Origin: a virus
Virus record (IMG/VR): IMGVR_UViG_3300048834_001343
Coordinates: 1-36,885 of that record
Direction: 5' to 3' (one strand)
Length of the DNA: 36,885 bases
Position numbers and translations under genes: made by a program
Shown: piece by piece, positions 1 through 8,121 of the stretch
Position numbering within the stretch: the stretch's first letter is position 1
Layout of the letters: every line of letters begins with the position of its first letter
Notes under the pieces: model-generated
The model's database searches: none
The model's input: the letters and a program-made list of their open reading frames with translations, nothing else
What the model was told of the DNA's origin: nothing

Positions 1-636
1 TTACACATTAAGCGTGTATTTCGCCTCTTCGCCCTTCAGTTGCTTGTAGGTAGCAACCAGGTTGTTGTGGTAGATATGGACGTTCCCTAAGAAGATAGTA
101 ATACTCTTCAATGGTACATCTATCTGCCTACTGATCAAATAAAGATGGTATATATCACTTGGAAGTCCTAGACTGGCATCACTACTGCGTTGGTAGGCGC
201 TTACCACCAGCTTACCGCTATCTATCTGGAATTGTATCAAGGATAGGCAGGGCTGTTGGTTCGTCTCTACGTTAGTTGCTCCCAAAAACAGCACATAGTT
301 CTTACTACTGCGCTTTTCGGCGTTAATCTTAGCAATTAGTGGTGGAAGCTTCTTAAAGTAGGTAGGATAGGAGTTAATGAGTATAGGGCCGCAATAATCC
401 CACCATGTAACACCTACTTGACGATATACTTCCGTTAGGCGTTCACCTGCCATGAACAAATCAAGCTCTTGCTTGAGCTTGATTCTGGGCATATTCCTAC
501 CCTCAAAAATGTTTAGCAGATCTGCTGGCGTAAGTTGTATCTTTTGGTTTAATAGATAACGATTGCCACCTTTAGCGTTGTTTTGATTCTTTCCTCTTTT
601 TAAAATTTTGGTAAGAATTTGTTCATATTTATTCAA
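1..636 (-). CDS. Thymidylate synthase-like protein, predicted dCMP-type (hydroxy)methyltransferase
   Basis: A 211-aa protein that aligns by eye with thymidylate synthase (TS) along most of its length. Residues 4-20 match the TS N-terminal helix; 57-63 (ELDLFMAG) and 74-80 (GVTWWD) match conserved core segments. Cys130 in 'QPC' is the catalytic Cys, QRSSD 149-153 the phosphate-binding segment, GLP 157-159 the next motif, and H187/Y189 the nucleotide-contacting pair. The residue after GLPx is Asp161 where TS has Asn (E. coli N177). Asp there is known from T4 dCMP hydroxymethylase and from TS mutants that take dCMP. Canonical TS is about 264 aa; this protein stops soon after the H-x-Y segment, so the C-terminal lid is missing, and the usual His after the catalytic Cys is Leu. 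It is the last gene of the tail operon, the position of mom in Mu. Its start overlaps the upstream gene by 8 nt. Fold assignment is firm; the reaction is inference. Confidence 0.75.
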   Translation of the reverse strand: MNKYEQILTKILKRGKNQNNAKGGNRYLLNQKIQLTPADLLNIFEGRNMPRIKLKQELDLFMAGERLTEVYRQVGVTWWDYCGPILINSYPTYFKKLPPLIAKINAEKRSSKNYVLFLGATNVETNQQPCLSLIQFQIDSGKLVVSAYQRSSDASLGLPSDIYHLYLISRQIDVPLKSITIFLGNVHIYHNNLVATYKQLKGEEAKYTLNV

Positions 637-1426
637 TTATGGCCGCATTTAAGTGTGCTACCCATTCTGTGCCGGCAATTGCTCCACCACCATCTATATC
701 ATACTTTTGGCTAGTCAAATAAAGCTCACAAGTTTCACCATCACACGAGAACTTAACAGATCTATTTACATACTCTCCTGTGTTGACTTTATAATCCCTA
801 ACAGTTACATATTGAGTGTGGAATTGATAAGGAAGCGCAAAACTTACCAAATTGTCTGTATTTGCATCTGGTTTATTAAACTTGGTTTCAATTTCTATAG
901 TATTGGTAACCAAGTTAACTTTGTATTTAACTGAAAAATCAGTTACTCCAATTCCCCCAATAGTAATATCTTCTGAGGCAACTTCTTGCCAGCCACTAAA
1001 CAAATCTTCTAAAACTGCGGAAGGTTTAATACTGCTCAATAAAACATTTACGCCAATTGCTGTCTCATTAAGTGCTCCAATTCGTTCAAAGAAAACAGTA
1101 CTTGCCGGATCTGCACTTTCTGCATAATCTTGCTGAGGGTAATCAGTAGCATTTACTTCGCTAAAGTTGACATAAAAGTCTGCCACAACTCCTGTAAACG
1201 TTCCCCCGGTTAAGTGGTACAATTTACCGGATTTTGCAATTACAGCATCCGTAATTACAAAACTTGTTTCACCTGCAGTAATTAAACCGCCATTAACAAA
1301 TACTGTAGAACTACCGCACAATTTGGCCAAAATGGTTTCTAATTGTTTAATAGATTCAGAAGTAAAATTCAAGTACTCTCTGGTGATTCTAAAACCCTCT
1401 TCAGTTATGTTAATTAGTGCTTTCAT
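629..1426 (-). CDS. Putative distal tail / receptor-binding protein
   Basis: 265 aa, rich in Thr, Val, Asn and beta-prone segments, with no catalytic motif, signal peptide or membrane helix. It lies directly after the baseplate gpI/gp48-like gene, where Mu carries its tail fibre genes (S/U), so a distal tail or adhesin role is the best guess. Residues 35-60 hold a Gly/Thr-rich strand region ('FVNGGLITAGETSFVITDA') of the kind common in phage fibre heads. The ATG shares its A with the stop of the upstream gene region (adjacent ends at 1426), suggesting coupled translation. I do not recognise a named family. Confidence 0.5.
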   Translation of the reverse strand: MKALINITEEGFRITREYLNFTSESIKQLETILAKLCGSSTVFVNGGLITAGETSFVITDAVIAKSGKLYHLTGGTFTGVVADFYVNFSEVNATDYPQQDYAESADPASTVFFERIGALNETAIGVNVLLSSIKPSAVLEDLFSGWQEVASEDITIGGIGVTDFSVKYKVNLVTNTIEIETKFNKPDANTDNLVSFALPYQFHTQYVTVRDYKVNTGEYVNRSVKFSCDGETCELYLTSQKYDIDGGGAIAGTEWVAHLNAAIIE

Positions 1427-1914
1427 TATGGTATTATTTCAATTTTAAAGGATCTTCCAAGTATTTTCTTGTCCGTAATTTTTGTAGTCATTAGAATTTC
1501 ATCATAATCCAACCCATCCGGGACGTAAACAATAAAATCAACATCTTCACTCTGTCCCTGCACTGCGTAACTATATACCGGCGTTCCATCGCCTGTGGCA
1601 TAACTAAAGGCATTTGGTGAGCGATCTAAATAAAAGCTGTAGGCATTTGTGCCTTCATAGTACTCGCCATCATCAATGTATATTCGCCGTAACACCGGAT
1701 CAAAGTAATCATTGAGCATGCGCTCCAACTTTACTAACTGCCCATTTATTTTGGCATCGTATAGCGTATCTCCTGAAAATTGAATAAATGCATTGTAAAC
1801 CAATCTAATTGGCTTAAGTATTATATACAACCAATAGATATGCACTGCCCGGCGAATGTCTTGCGACATATTACCGGCAATTAATCTCAACCAGTCTATT
1901 GCATAATTAAACAT
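1426..1914 (-). CDS. Baseplate protein, P2 gpI / Mu gp48-like
   Basis: 162 aa. Assigned from position: in Mu the baseplate proteins gp46, gp47 and gp48 are followed by the fibre genes, and this gene follows the gp47/gpJ-like gene and precedes a fibre-like gene. The sequence has an amphipathic N-terminal half (residues 1-45, Trp/Ile/Tyr-rich) and a beta-rich C-terminal half. gpI family members help attach the fibres to the baseplate. Its start overlaps the end of the gp47-like gene by 8 nt. Sequence support for the family is weak; position support is good. Confidence 0.5.
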   Translation of the reverse strand: MFNYAIDWLRLIAGNMSQDIRRAVHIYWLYIILKPIRLVYNAFIQFSGDTLYDAKINGQLVKLERMLNDYFDPVLRRIYIDDGEYYEGTNAYSFYLDRSPNAFSYATGDGTPVYSYAVQGQSEDVDFIVYVPDGLDYDEILMTTKITDKKILGRSFKIEIIP

Positions 1915-2785
1915 TGATATAATTGATGGTGATGTCCTCTAATTTCATATACCCGGCATTCGGTTTGTAAAACCGAGTGAATTGTAAAAATTCGGTGGAA
2001 ATGCCTGCTTTAAAGCCTGCATAAGTTAACTCAACGTCCACCACGCCAATTGCCCTTTGTATGTGATCAATAGCTTTGGTTATAACGTAATTGCCATTAA
2101 AATCTAACGATCTTAAATAGATTTGTAGAGCATCATAATTGCCATCTGCGTTAGTAGTATCCCCCGGATTGTAAACAGGATAAACACCCGGCAATAATAT
2201 TAATTCGCCGTTGCTTTTCATTAACGTTGGATCGTAATAAACATCCATTACCAACTTCAATTCATCAGCATCTCTATTCACTATTTCTAACCTGGTGCCA
2301 GCATCCTTTACACGTCGCATGTACTCGGTAAATGCATCCATTACGTCTTCATCTTCAATCTTCACTAAATTACCACCATCCAATGTGGCTATTTTTACTC
2401 TCACTTTTCTGTCGCCCTCTTCCACTGCACATTGCTTAATCAATTTAGCGGCTTCATCAATTTCGGCATATTCATCATCGTTAATAATTTCATGGCCATA
2501 CTGAAAAGCCAACGCCTTTTGCTTATACCAATCGGTGCCATGCGGCCTATTCGCTTTAACGATTGCCGTAATTTCCGCTTTAAAAATTGCAAAAAAGCTA
2601 TGCAAGGTGAAGCTGGCAAATGAGACCACCCAAACCCAAAGCCGCCAATTGGCCACTTTGCTAGCTGAATCAACATCATCTAAAGATTGTATCTCTGAAT
2701 CTGTCAATACTTCCAAAGCGTCAAATTCAGCAACTTGTGCTTTAGCTTCTAAAATTTCGGTTTGGATCTCGTTAAAAGTTGGCAT
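1907..2785 (-). CDS. Baseplate wedge protein, P2 gpJ / Mu gp47-like
   Basis: 292 aa. The N-terminal part is helical ('FNEIQTEILEAKAQVAEFD') and is followed by a Trp-rich segment at 47-60. Around residues 150-175 is the baseplate-J-like pattern, an acidic helix 'AFTEYMRRVKDAGTRLEIV', and then 'LKLVMDVYYDPTL', a strand typical of the family's C-terminal half. Members form the baseplate wedge that rearranges when the sheath contracts. It begins next to two membrane-protein genes and overlaps the gpI-like gene by 8 nt. It is shorter than Mu gp47 (about 360 aa). Confidence 0.65.
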   Translation of the reverse strand: MPTFNEIQTEILEAKAQVAEFDALEVLTDSEIQSLDDVDSASKVANWRLWVWVVSFASFTLHSFFAIFKAEITAIVKANRPHGTDWYKQKALAFQYGHEIINDDEYAEIDEAAKLIKQCAVEEGDRKVRVKIATLDGGNLVKIEDEDVMDAFTEYMRRVKDAGTRLEIVNRDADELKLVMDVYYDPTLMKSNGELILLPGVYPVYNPGDTTNADGNYDALQIYLRSLDFNGNYVITKAIDHIQRAIGVVDVELTYAGFKAGISTEFLQFTRFYKPNAGYMKLEDITINYINV

Positions 2786-3264
2786 TAGGCAGTGATTATA
2801 TATACAATTAAACTAGCTATAAAAATGGCAAACTTGATAATGGCCATTGCAATCTCCGGACGCGGCAACCTTTGAAAAAAACTATCAATTGTCGCTGTTT
2901 TCCCAACATAGAAAAATGGTTTTTCGAGTGCAATTTTATTCAGCAATCCATCAAATACTATCCAAAAGAAAGCCATATACATTACCACATAAACCAAAGC
3001 ATTACCAATGGATGGATGCATCACTATTGCAGGGAAAACACTTGCGAAAAAAGCAAACTGCACCGCTCCTTGCCATGCATGCCACTTTTTATTGGCTTGT
3101 TTTGCCTTACCTCTAAGTATTGCCTGGTCGTATATATCCAGCGTTTTAAATCTACTGGTGCTAATCAGCATTTTTAAACGCGTTTCTTCAAATTGCCATT
3201 TATTCCTGAAGGCGAACGATACAGTAAAAAGTACTACCGTTAAAGCTACGAGTATATGTATCAT
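2785..3264 (-). CDS. Membrane protein of unknown function, 3-4 TM
   Basis: 159 aa. Hydrophobic segments sit at about 3-18 (ILVALTVVLFTVSFAF), 70-85, 88-107 (ALVYVVMYMAFFWIVF) and 137-158 (AIIKFAIFIASLIVYIITA), joined by a basic loop at 28-62. I do not recognise the family. It lies inside the baseplate gene cluster, between the collagen-like fibre and the gp47-like gene, and overlaps its upstream neighbour by 4 nt (ATGA). A membrane protein here is not part of the virion; lysis control or superinfection exclusion are possible roles, neither shown. Confidence 0.6.
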   Translation of the reverse strand: MIHILVALTVVLFTVSFAFRNKWQFEETRLKMLISTSRFKTLDIYDQAILRGKAKQANKKWHAWQGAVQFAFFASVFPAIVMHPSIGNALVYVVMYMAFFWIVFDGLLNKIALEKPFFYVGKTATIDSFFQRLPRPEIAMAIIKFAIFIASLIVYIITA

Positions 3265-3515
3265 CGGTTAGATCTTGTAACGAGTAAATAAACCATCAAC
3301 CCCATAATTGCCAAAGTAAGTGGCAACACCCAACCCGGATGGATCCAGTTAGGTTTGTTTTCCCAGCAGAAAACACCTCTTGAATTGTAATCACAAGTCA
3401 CTTGAAATACAAGCAAATTCACAACCAAAAAGGCAGCAAACGATAGGACAAAAATCACCAGTCCTTTTATTACCGGCTTATTTGTCCAAAACATATTAAC
3501 TTTTTTATTTCTCAT
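3261..3515 (-). CDS. Small two-TM membrane protein
   Basis: 84 aa with a basic N-terminus, one hydrophobic helix at about 17-38, a short loop with two Cys (C43 and C51 in 'VTCDYNSRGVFCWENK') and a second helix at about 61-79. Two TM segments, a Cys pair in the loop and a basic tail resemble small holin or antiholin proteins, but no family is recognised. It is translationally coupled (4-nt overlap) to the larger membrane protein downstream, so the pair probably works together. Its start is preceded by the TTTAAA/TTAAATG type leader seen before several late genes here. Confidence 0.55.
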   Translation of the reverse strand: MRNKKVNMFWTNKPVIKGLVIFVLSFAAFLVVNLLVFQVTCDYNSRGVFCWENKPNWIHPGWVLPLTLAIMGLMVYLLVTRSNR

Positions 3516-3557
3516 TTAATTTAGATTTAAACGCTATAAAATTTCAATTTAAACAGG

Positions 3558-4835
3558 TTATAACTTCATAGCCAAAACCCCATCGGTTCTAACATATAAT
3601 GTATTTGCAGCTACTCCGCCAACGCCTGCAGCAGTATCATCAGCATATTTGGTGGCACCAATATTGAATGGTATGATTGCAGCAGGTGCTGCATCTTTTA
3701 CCGGAATAATTTTAATTCCTTCATTTCCTTCAACAATTAACTGGTTGTTGTATTCATCTGCAGTATTTTCAACCTCGATAATAGCACGACTAATTTTGCC
3801 GGTCGTGTCGCTTTGTGCTTCAAACACTACTACAGCATCACCATGTTCGCTCACCGATTCTAATGCAGCAATTGCTAAACCAATTCCATCTGTGCTTTGG
3901 TTAACAGCCTGAATAACAGTTCTAGCTTCCCCATCGTTATTTCCTGAGTTAGTCGCTTTTACATTTATAATACATCCGGGGCTGGAAACAGTTTCAGTAT
4001 TACTTTCATTAATGGCTTCCAACAACAATTCTGCTTTTCCTTCTGCAGCAGCTGTTACTTTTGAAGCAATATTTACTTTTGCATTTAAAGTGTCTGAAAG
4101 TGATAGTAATTTAACCAAACTACTATTTTCAGAAGTTGGAGTATTAGAGCTGGTATTAACAGATTCTATATTAACAGCACTTTCCCCGCTAGAAGCTTCT
4201 GAAACAGTTGATCTAATTATTGTTTTAGCGCTCGAATTACCAGTGGTTTTACTCTCGTCTTTTATATAAATGACATAATCATCACCCAAATTGTCAAGAG
4301 AAATAGTGGCTCCTTCTAGTGAAGGCGACGTAGCTCTTGTTATAACTGCGGCAAGGGAGTTCTCTCCCATACCATAACCAGTAAGATCACCAACAACAAA
4401 AGCATTTAAAATGTCACTGTCGGTATCTTCTACATGAACAGCAAAAGCATTATTACCTTCACCTGCATAATCCGGAAACATTCCAAAGACACCATGATAT
4501 CCATCTACTTCAATATCATCATCAAAGGTAATATAAGTTGCACCATCGGCACCATCTGCGCCATCTGCGCCATCGGCACCATCGGCACCGGCAGCGCCGG
4601 TTGCACCATCAGCGCCTGCAGCTCCGGTTGGACCTGTGGGGCCTGCCGGTCCCTGTGGACCTTCAGGGCCTTCTGGTCCTTGCGGACCTGTTTCTCCTTG
4701 CGGTCCTGTATCTCCTTCCTCTACTGCCGCATCTGAGCGTCTTTTAGAATCTATTAAATCTGCGAATGCATCTTCATCGGGTTTTTGTCCATTTGCGAAG
4801 AGTGCTTTTAATTCTGCGTCGGTTTTTACTGCCAT
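3558..4835 (-). CDS. Collagen-like tail fibre / adhesin
   Basis: 425 aa. The N-terminal 40 residues ([20 protein letters not shown]) are the short attachment segment often found in phage collagen-like proteins. Residues about 42-101 are Gly-X-Y repeats: first GPQ/GPE/GPT units, then GADGAD units. A long beta-rich Ser/Asn/Thr domain follows (about 105-425), consistent with a trimeric fibre head. Collagen-like triple helices are known trimerising shafts in phage fibres. It lies between the LysM/gpX-like gene and the membrane-protein pair. The low-complexity repeat is a site where repeat number can change by slippage or recombination. This is the best candidate host-recognition protein in the window. 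Confidence 0.75.
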   Translation of the reverse strand: MAVKTDAELKALFANGQKPDEDAFADLIDSKRRSDAAVEEGDTGPQGETGPQGPEGPEGPQGPAGPTGPTGAAGADGATGAAGADGADGADGADGADGATYITFDDDIEVDGYHGVFGMFPDYAGEGNNAFAVHVEDTDSDILNAFVVGDLTGYGMGENSLAAVITRATSPSLEGATISLDNLGDDYVIYIKDESKTTGNSSAKTIIRSTVSEASSGESAVNIESVNTSSNTPTSENSSLVKLLSLSDTLNAKVNIASKVTAAAEGKAELLLEAINESNTETVSSPGCIINVKATNSGNNDGEARTVIQAVNQSTDGIGLAIAALESVSEHGDAVVVFEAQSDTTGKISRAIIEVENTADEYNNQLIVEGNEGIKIIPVKDAAPAAIIPFNIGATKYADDTAAGVGGVAANTLYVRTDGVLAMKL

Positions 4836-4836
4836 T

Positions 4837-5187
4837 TTATTCAGTTATTTTAAGTGTAAAATCAATCATAGCTTTTCCTATTACGTTATCGGTACATGGT
4901 GCGGCCACTATAAAATCCAAATCAACCACCATATAACCAATGCCGTTAAATAGGCATTCTGTACTATCTCCGGTGGCTGGCACATAGCCAATGGATTGGT
5001 AATAACCCACCACCGATTTGTCAATCATTTTTGCAGGATCTACTTTCAATTTTTGTCCTGGTATTAATTCTTGTGTTATGCTTAAACCATTGTCTTTTGC
5101 CAATTCAAAAACACCCAATTCGCTTCCATACGCTTGTATTGCGATATCGAACATGGTTTGGTTTTGTATGGCGACAATTTCCTGCAC
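4837..5187 (-). CDS. LysM-like protein, phage tail protein X type
   Basis: 116 aa. Residues 8-50 show a LysM-like pattern: '[11 protein letters not shown]' as the first helix, '[11 protein letters not shown]' as the second and 'LIPGQKLKV' as the last strand. In phage tails this fold is known from the P2 gpX family, which acts at the tube/hub junction, and from peptidoglycan-binding proteins. The C-terminal half (60-116) is beta-rich and unrecognised. The gene follows the holin-like gene directly (ends meet at 5187) and sits inside the baseplate cluster, favouring a tail role over a secreted one; no signal peptide is present. Confidence 0.6.
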   Translation of the reverse strand: MQEIVAIQNQTMFDIAIQAYGSELGVFELAKDNGLSITQELIPGQKLKVDPAKMIDKSVVGYYQSIGYVPATGDSTECLFNGIGYMVVDLDFIVAAPCTDNVIGKAMIDFTLKITE

Positions 5188-5654
5188 TATATTTTAATTT
5201 TTTCTTTTAAGATGGACCACAAATCCAAACCGGTTGAATCTTTAATGTTTTCCAAATTAGATTTGAGTTCTACTGCTGCAATAGCAAATGCTATAATGTA
5301 GGTTACTGGGATGTATGTGGTAACTCGATGCGCTTCAATTGGAACCGACCAAACAAAAAATATAAGTCTGAATATTTCGGTTAGAATAATTGCCCACATA
5401 TACTCTTTTGCCTTACTTATAGAAGTTCTCATTTTTTTTGAGCGGATTTCTTCACCTCTTTTTTTCGCAGCTCTGGTACCTGTGTAAAAATCTGACCAAA
5501 CCAAAATGCCAACGCCAAGCAGAAACGCCCAAATTGGTGCAAAGAATGAGCATAAGCCACTTAAAGCAGCAGTTAAAATAATTTCAGGAATAGTTAGTTT
5601 TCCAAAAACATGGGCGAAAATGGCCGCCTTGTTGTAAATAAAATTTTGCATCAT
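5187..5654 (-). CDS. Phage holin family protein
   Basis: 155 aa with hydrophobic helices at about 24-52 (a pair: 'IILTAALSGLCSFFAPIWAFLLGVGILVW'), 88-104 and 112-130, a charged loop 'AAKKRGEEIRSKKMRTS' at 62-78 and a polar C-terminus. This layout fits the multi-TM phage holin family. Holins permeabilise the inner membrane and time the release of the endolysin. Here it is unusually placed in the baseplate block, about 8 kb away from the amidase gene, but on the same strand and probably in the same late transcript. Confidence 0.65.
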   Translation of the reverse strand: MMQNFIYNKAAIFAHVFGKLTIPEIILTAALSGLCSFFAPIWAFLLGVGILVWSDFYTGTRAAKKRGEEIRSKKMRTSISKAKEYMWAIILTEIFRLIFFVWSVPIEAHRVTTYIPVTYIIAFAIAAVELKSNLENIKDSTGLDLWSILKEKIKI

Positions 5655-5920
5655 TTGGTTTTTATATAGGGTTTAATTTTATCCCAATCCTTGCCGTCGC
5701 GCTCTACGTTTAATTTTATTGCTCTTTCAATTCCCTGCAGATCCTCTCTGCTTTTTATTTTGCTAATTAAATTCGGTCCTAAAATTGGATCCTCTTTTAA
5801 TCCACCTTTACTAAGCACAATAATTCGTGCTACTTCCTGCTCTGTGCTTTCGCCAATTACAAAATCACCGTTTTTAATCAGCAAATCATTGTTGCTATCT
5901 AGCATGATATCTTTACCCAT
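5651..5920 (-). CDS. Baseplate wedge protein, T4 gp25 / Mu gp46-like
   Basis: 89 aa. 'DIMLDSNNDLLIKNGDFVIGES' at 4-25 and the following helix 'QEVARIIVLSKGGLKEDPILGPNL' are the short form seen in Mu gp46/gp25-like baseplate proteins of transposable phages. The C-terminal part (55-80) is a basic helix plus strand. It overlaps the spike gene by 8 nt at its start and the holin-like gene by 4 nt at its end. Position between the spike and gp47-like genes agrees with Mu order, apart from the inserted holin, LysM, fibre and membrane genes. Confidence 0.65.
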   Translation of the reverse strand: MGKDIMLDSNNDLLIKNGDFVIGESTEQEVARIIVLSKGGLKEDPILGPNLISKIKSREDLQGIERAIKLNVERDGKDWDKIKPYIKTK

Positions 5921-6470
5921 TACCGTGCATTATAGTGGTGTTTTCAATATTGCTCAGATCTGCCGTTGGTAAGCCTGTAAACTGTGCACTTAATCCTTTT
6001 AAAGCCGCTCCGCCATCGTTTGGGATGACAGTCCAAGAGCTAAATGCTTGCTGAATTTTCTCCAGTACTTTTGTATTTTTATCTACCTGAAGCTTCAACT
6101 CTTTTGCATCTACTAAACCACCGAATTTGTCGCCGTTAATGGTCATTTTACCAGCTTTTAATTCGATAATGAAACCAAAAACATTTGCTATTCTAAAGCT
6201 TTCCATTTCTTCACACCAAATCATAAATCTATTGGCGTCCTGGCTTTCAATACAACCAACCAATACTTTGGTGTTTACTTTTGGCTCTACCACTGTAGAT
6301 CCTAATCCTAACGATACATCAAACCACTCCAAACTATCCTTAACGCTCTTACACGTCATGGTTTTGGCATCCAAATCCACTTCGGTTACAACTGCCCATG
6401 CAGTTGTAACCGGTGGAAGTTGGGTGCTGATAAACTCCTTTAGTTGTTTTATGTATTGCGCAATATCCAT
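5913..6470 (-). CDS. Baseplate spike protein, P2 gpV / Mu gp45-like
   Basis: 185 aa. An N-terminal helix (1-20) is followed by an OB-fold-like beta region (about 22-85: 'AWAVVTEVDLDAKTMTCKSV' and 'VNTKVLVGCIESQDANRFMIW'), then repeated short strands with 'GKMTINGDKFGG' at about 105-117. That order, OB domain then strand repeats, is typical of the central spike. The C-terminus (about 140-185) has 'LSAQFTGLPTADLSNIENT', common in Bacteroidota phage spikes. The start codon overlaps the stop of the hub gene (TAATG), which fixes the start. Confidence 0.7.
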   Translation of the reverse strand: MDIAQYIKQLKEFISTQLPPVTTAWAVVTEVDLDAKTMTCKSVKDSLEWFDVSLGLGSTVVEPKVNTKVLVGCIESQDANRFMIWCEEMESFRIANVFGFIIELKAGKMTINGDKFGGLVDAKELKLQVDKNTKVLEKIQQAFSSWTVIPNDGGAALKGLSAQFTGLPTADLSNIENTTIMHGNG

Positions 6471-7492
6471 TATGCCTTTAAGCCTAATTCAACGGTTTGG
6501 TGATACATTGGTGAATCATCAAATGTCTTTTTTACAGTATCTACATAATAGGTACCGTTCCTTTCGTTGTACTCCCGACTAAACAATTCTACCTTATTAC
6601 CATGTTGCAAACTGGGTGTGCCGAAGGTGGTCAATGATCCGGTGAATCCATCTCGTTTATATAGCTTGTAATTTTCATCGCCAATGACTTTCAGATCTTC
6701 TTTAGATGCGATGTCATACTTCACAATTTCCCTTACTTCGCCACCTTCATCGCCTACAGTAACTTCAATCTTATCTCCATTTTTCAAAGTGGATTTTACC
6801 GTAATAGATATAGCAATATCATCCGCTTGCCGATACTTCATATCGTTCGATATCACATCATTTTCCATGTGTAGTGGAATGGCCGCCAAATCTGTATCAT
6901 CTTCGTAGATCTTACCACATACTAAAGTCTTACCTTTCATATAGGAGTAAAAACCATAGTTGGTTTTGATGTCGTCGAGCACTTTCGCTAATGTCCAATT
7001 CGGATATCTAACCGTGCCTATATTGGCATCTAATGCATCTACAGTAAAACCTTCAGGTACAATTGCTTCCAGCAGCTTCTTTAGATTCGTTTGCTTCTGA
7101 CTAACGTTGACCATGGTTTGCTTTAGCTTCCACATTTCATCTTCCAAGGTAATTACAATAGGAATATCAGTAGAAACTGTGGTGATGTAACCGCTAAATT
7201 CATGCAATAAATCTCCATTATAACCTAAGTTAATGGTGACAGCATCGCCACGTCTAAAAGTGGTTTTGATTTTCTCCTTATCGAAGTCCTTTACGTTCTT
7301 TGGTAACTCGATGGTTGCTTTATCGGTTAAGTTTTTCCAGCTGCTTTCAATCGTTACCGAGTTGGGCTGCGTAATAATCAATTGCTCTCGCTGATCGGTT
7401 TTGGCGAACACGAGTTCTGCGCACATGAGTAGTGTCATAATCATAAAATTTAATCGTTTCATTTTTGGTTTGTTTAGTGAATAATAAATCAT
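6470..7492 (-). CDS. Baseplate hub protein, Mu gp44 / P2 gpD-like
   Basis: 340 aa. 'SVTIESSWKNLTDKATIELP' (about 45-64), 'FRRGDAVTINLGYNG' and 'EFSGYITTVSTDIPIVITLEDEMWKLKQT' are characteristic of the hub family that caps the tail tube and carries the spike. The annotated start gives a hydrophobic N-terminus (residues 12-30) that looks like a signal peptide but is unexpected in a virion protein; the true start may be one of the internal Met codons at about residues 11-23. Upstream ATGA overlap (7489-7492) favours the outer start. Neighbours are DUF6046 upstream and the spike downstream, matching Mu order 43-44-45. Confidence 0.7.
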   Translation of the reverse strand: MIYYSLNKPKMKRLNFMIMTLLMCAELVFAKTDQREQLIITQPNSVTIESSWKNLTDKATIELPKNVKDFDKEKIKTTFRRGDAVTINLGYNGDLLHEFSGYITTVSTDIPIVITLEDEMWKLKQTMVNVSQKQTNLKKLLEAIVPEGFTVDALDANIGTVRYPNWTLAKVLDDIKTNYGFYSYMKGKTLVCGKIYEDDTDLAAIPLHMENDVISNDMKYRQADDIAISITVKSTLKNGDKIEVTVGDEGGEVREIVKYDIASKEDLKVIGDENYKLYKRDGFTGSLTTFGTPSLQHGNKVELFSREYNERNGTYYVDTVKKTFDDSPMYHQTVELGLKA

Positions 7493-8121
7493 TTATATAA
7501 CTCAATTGGCGTGTCGCTGTATGCTGAAATCTCGTAAGGAATCAGATCCGGCTTGCCACTCAATTGGCTGAATTTTATTTCGTCAATATCAATTCTGTAA
7601 ATACCTTTATGTGTGAATAACTCACCACTCACTTCAACACTTTCGCCAACATTTTCCCATCTTAACAGTTCTCGCTTTTGTTCATGTGCGGTTTTGAAGG
7701 TGTGACTGAAATCATTGAATAAAACACCTCTAATGTTGATCTTCCAATCTTCCCAACCGTACATTTCTTTAACTGTGCCTCTACTGCCTGAAGTTTTAGT
7801 TCTTCTTCTAATTTTACCTCTACTAAAATCACAAATCGTCGCTCGTGGCATTTCAAAACTATTGGCAAATTCAAGTTCAATTACATTGCCTTTATCGTCG
7901 TAACTTTTGTATTTACCGGCAACTAAATGCCAGGGAAATACAATTGGAGTACCTACTGCACTCAATGTATTTATATCTTGATTACTGGTAATTACATCAA
8001 ATCCGGAATAGGTAATTTCTGCACCTGAATTACTAACCGGCTGAACATTATACAATGCCAATCCGGTGGTACCGTAAGCAAGCGTTAAAAGGGTTGGTAT
8101 GTCATAAACGATATTAGCCAT
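7489..8121 (-). CDS. Tail protein, DUF6046-like (Mu gp43 position)
   Basis: 210 aa, beta-rich, without catalytic motifs. The sequence (for example 'FANSFEMPRATICDFSRGKI' and 'TVKEMYGWEDWKINIRGVL') resembles the DUF6046 proteins I know from Bacteroidota Mu-like phages. It sits between the tape measure and the hub, where Mu has gp43 (N). The role is probably in linking the tube to the baseplate hub. It overlaps the tape measure by 8 nt and the hub gene by 4 nt (ATGA). Family name from memory, so moderately sure. Confidence 0.6.
   Translation of the reverse strand: MANIVYDIPTLLTLAYGTTGLALYNVQPVSNSGAEITYSGFDVITSNQDINTLSAVGTPIVFPWHLVAGKYKSYDDKGNVIELEFANSFEMPRATICDFSRGKIRRRTKTSGSRGTVKEMYGWEDWKINIRGVLFNDFSHTFKTAHEQKRELLRWENVGESVEVSGELFTHKGIYRIDIDEIKFSQLSGKPDLIPYEISAYSDTPIELYK

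Noticed and set aside
4434-4953. Plus-strand reading frames opposite the collagen-like gene (His/Arg-, Cys/Ile- and Gly/Pro-rich)
   Set aside because: They mirror the codon bias of the Gly-X-Y repeats on the minus strand and have no sensible composition or context.
6470-7492. Signal peptide on the baseplate hub protein
   Set aside because: The hydrophobic N-terminus is probably an artefact of start choice; hub proteins are assembled in the cytoplasm.
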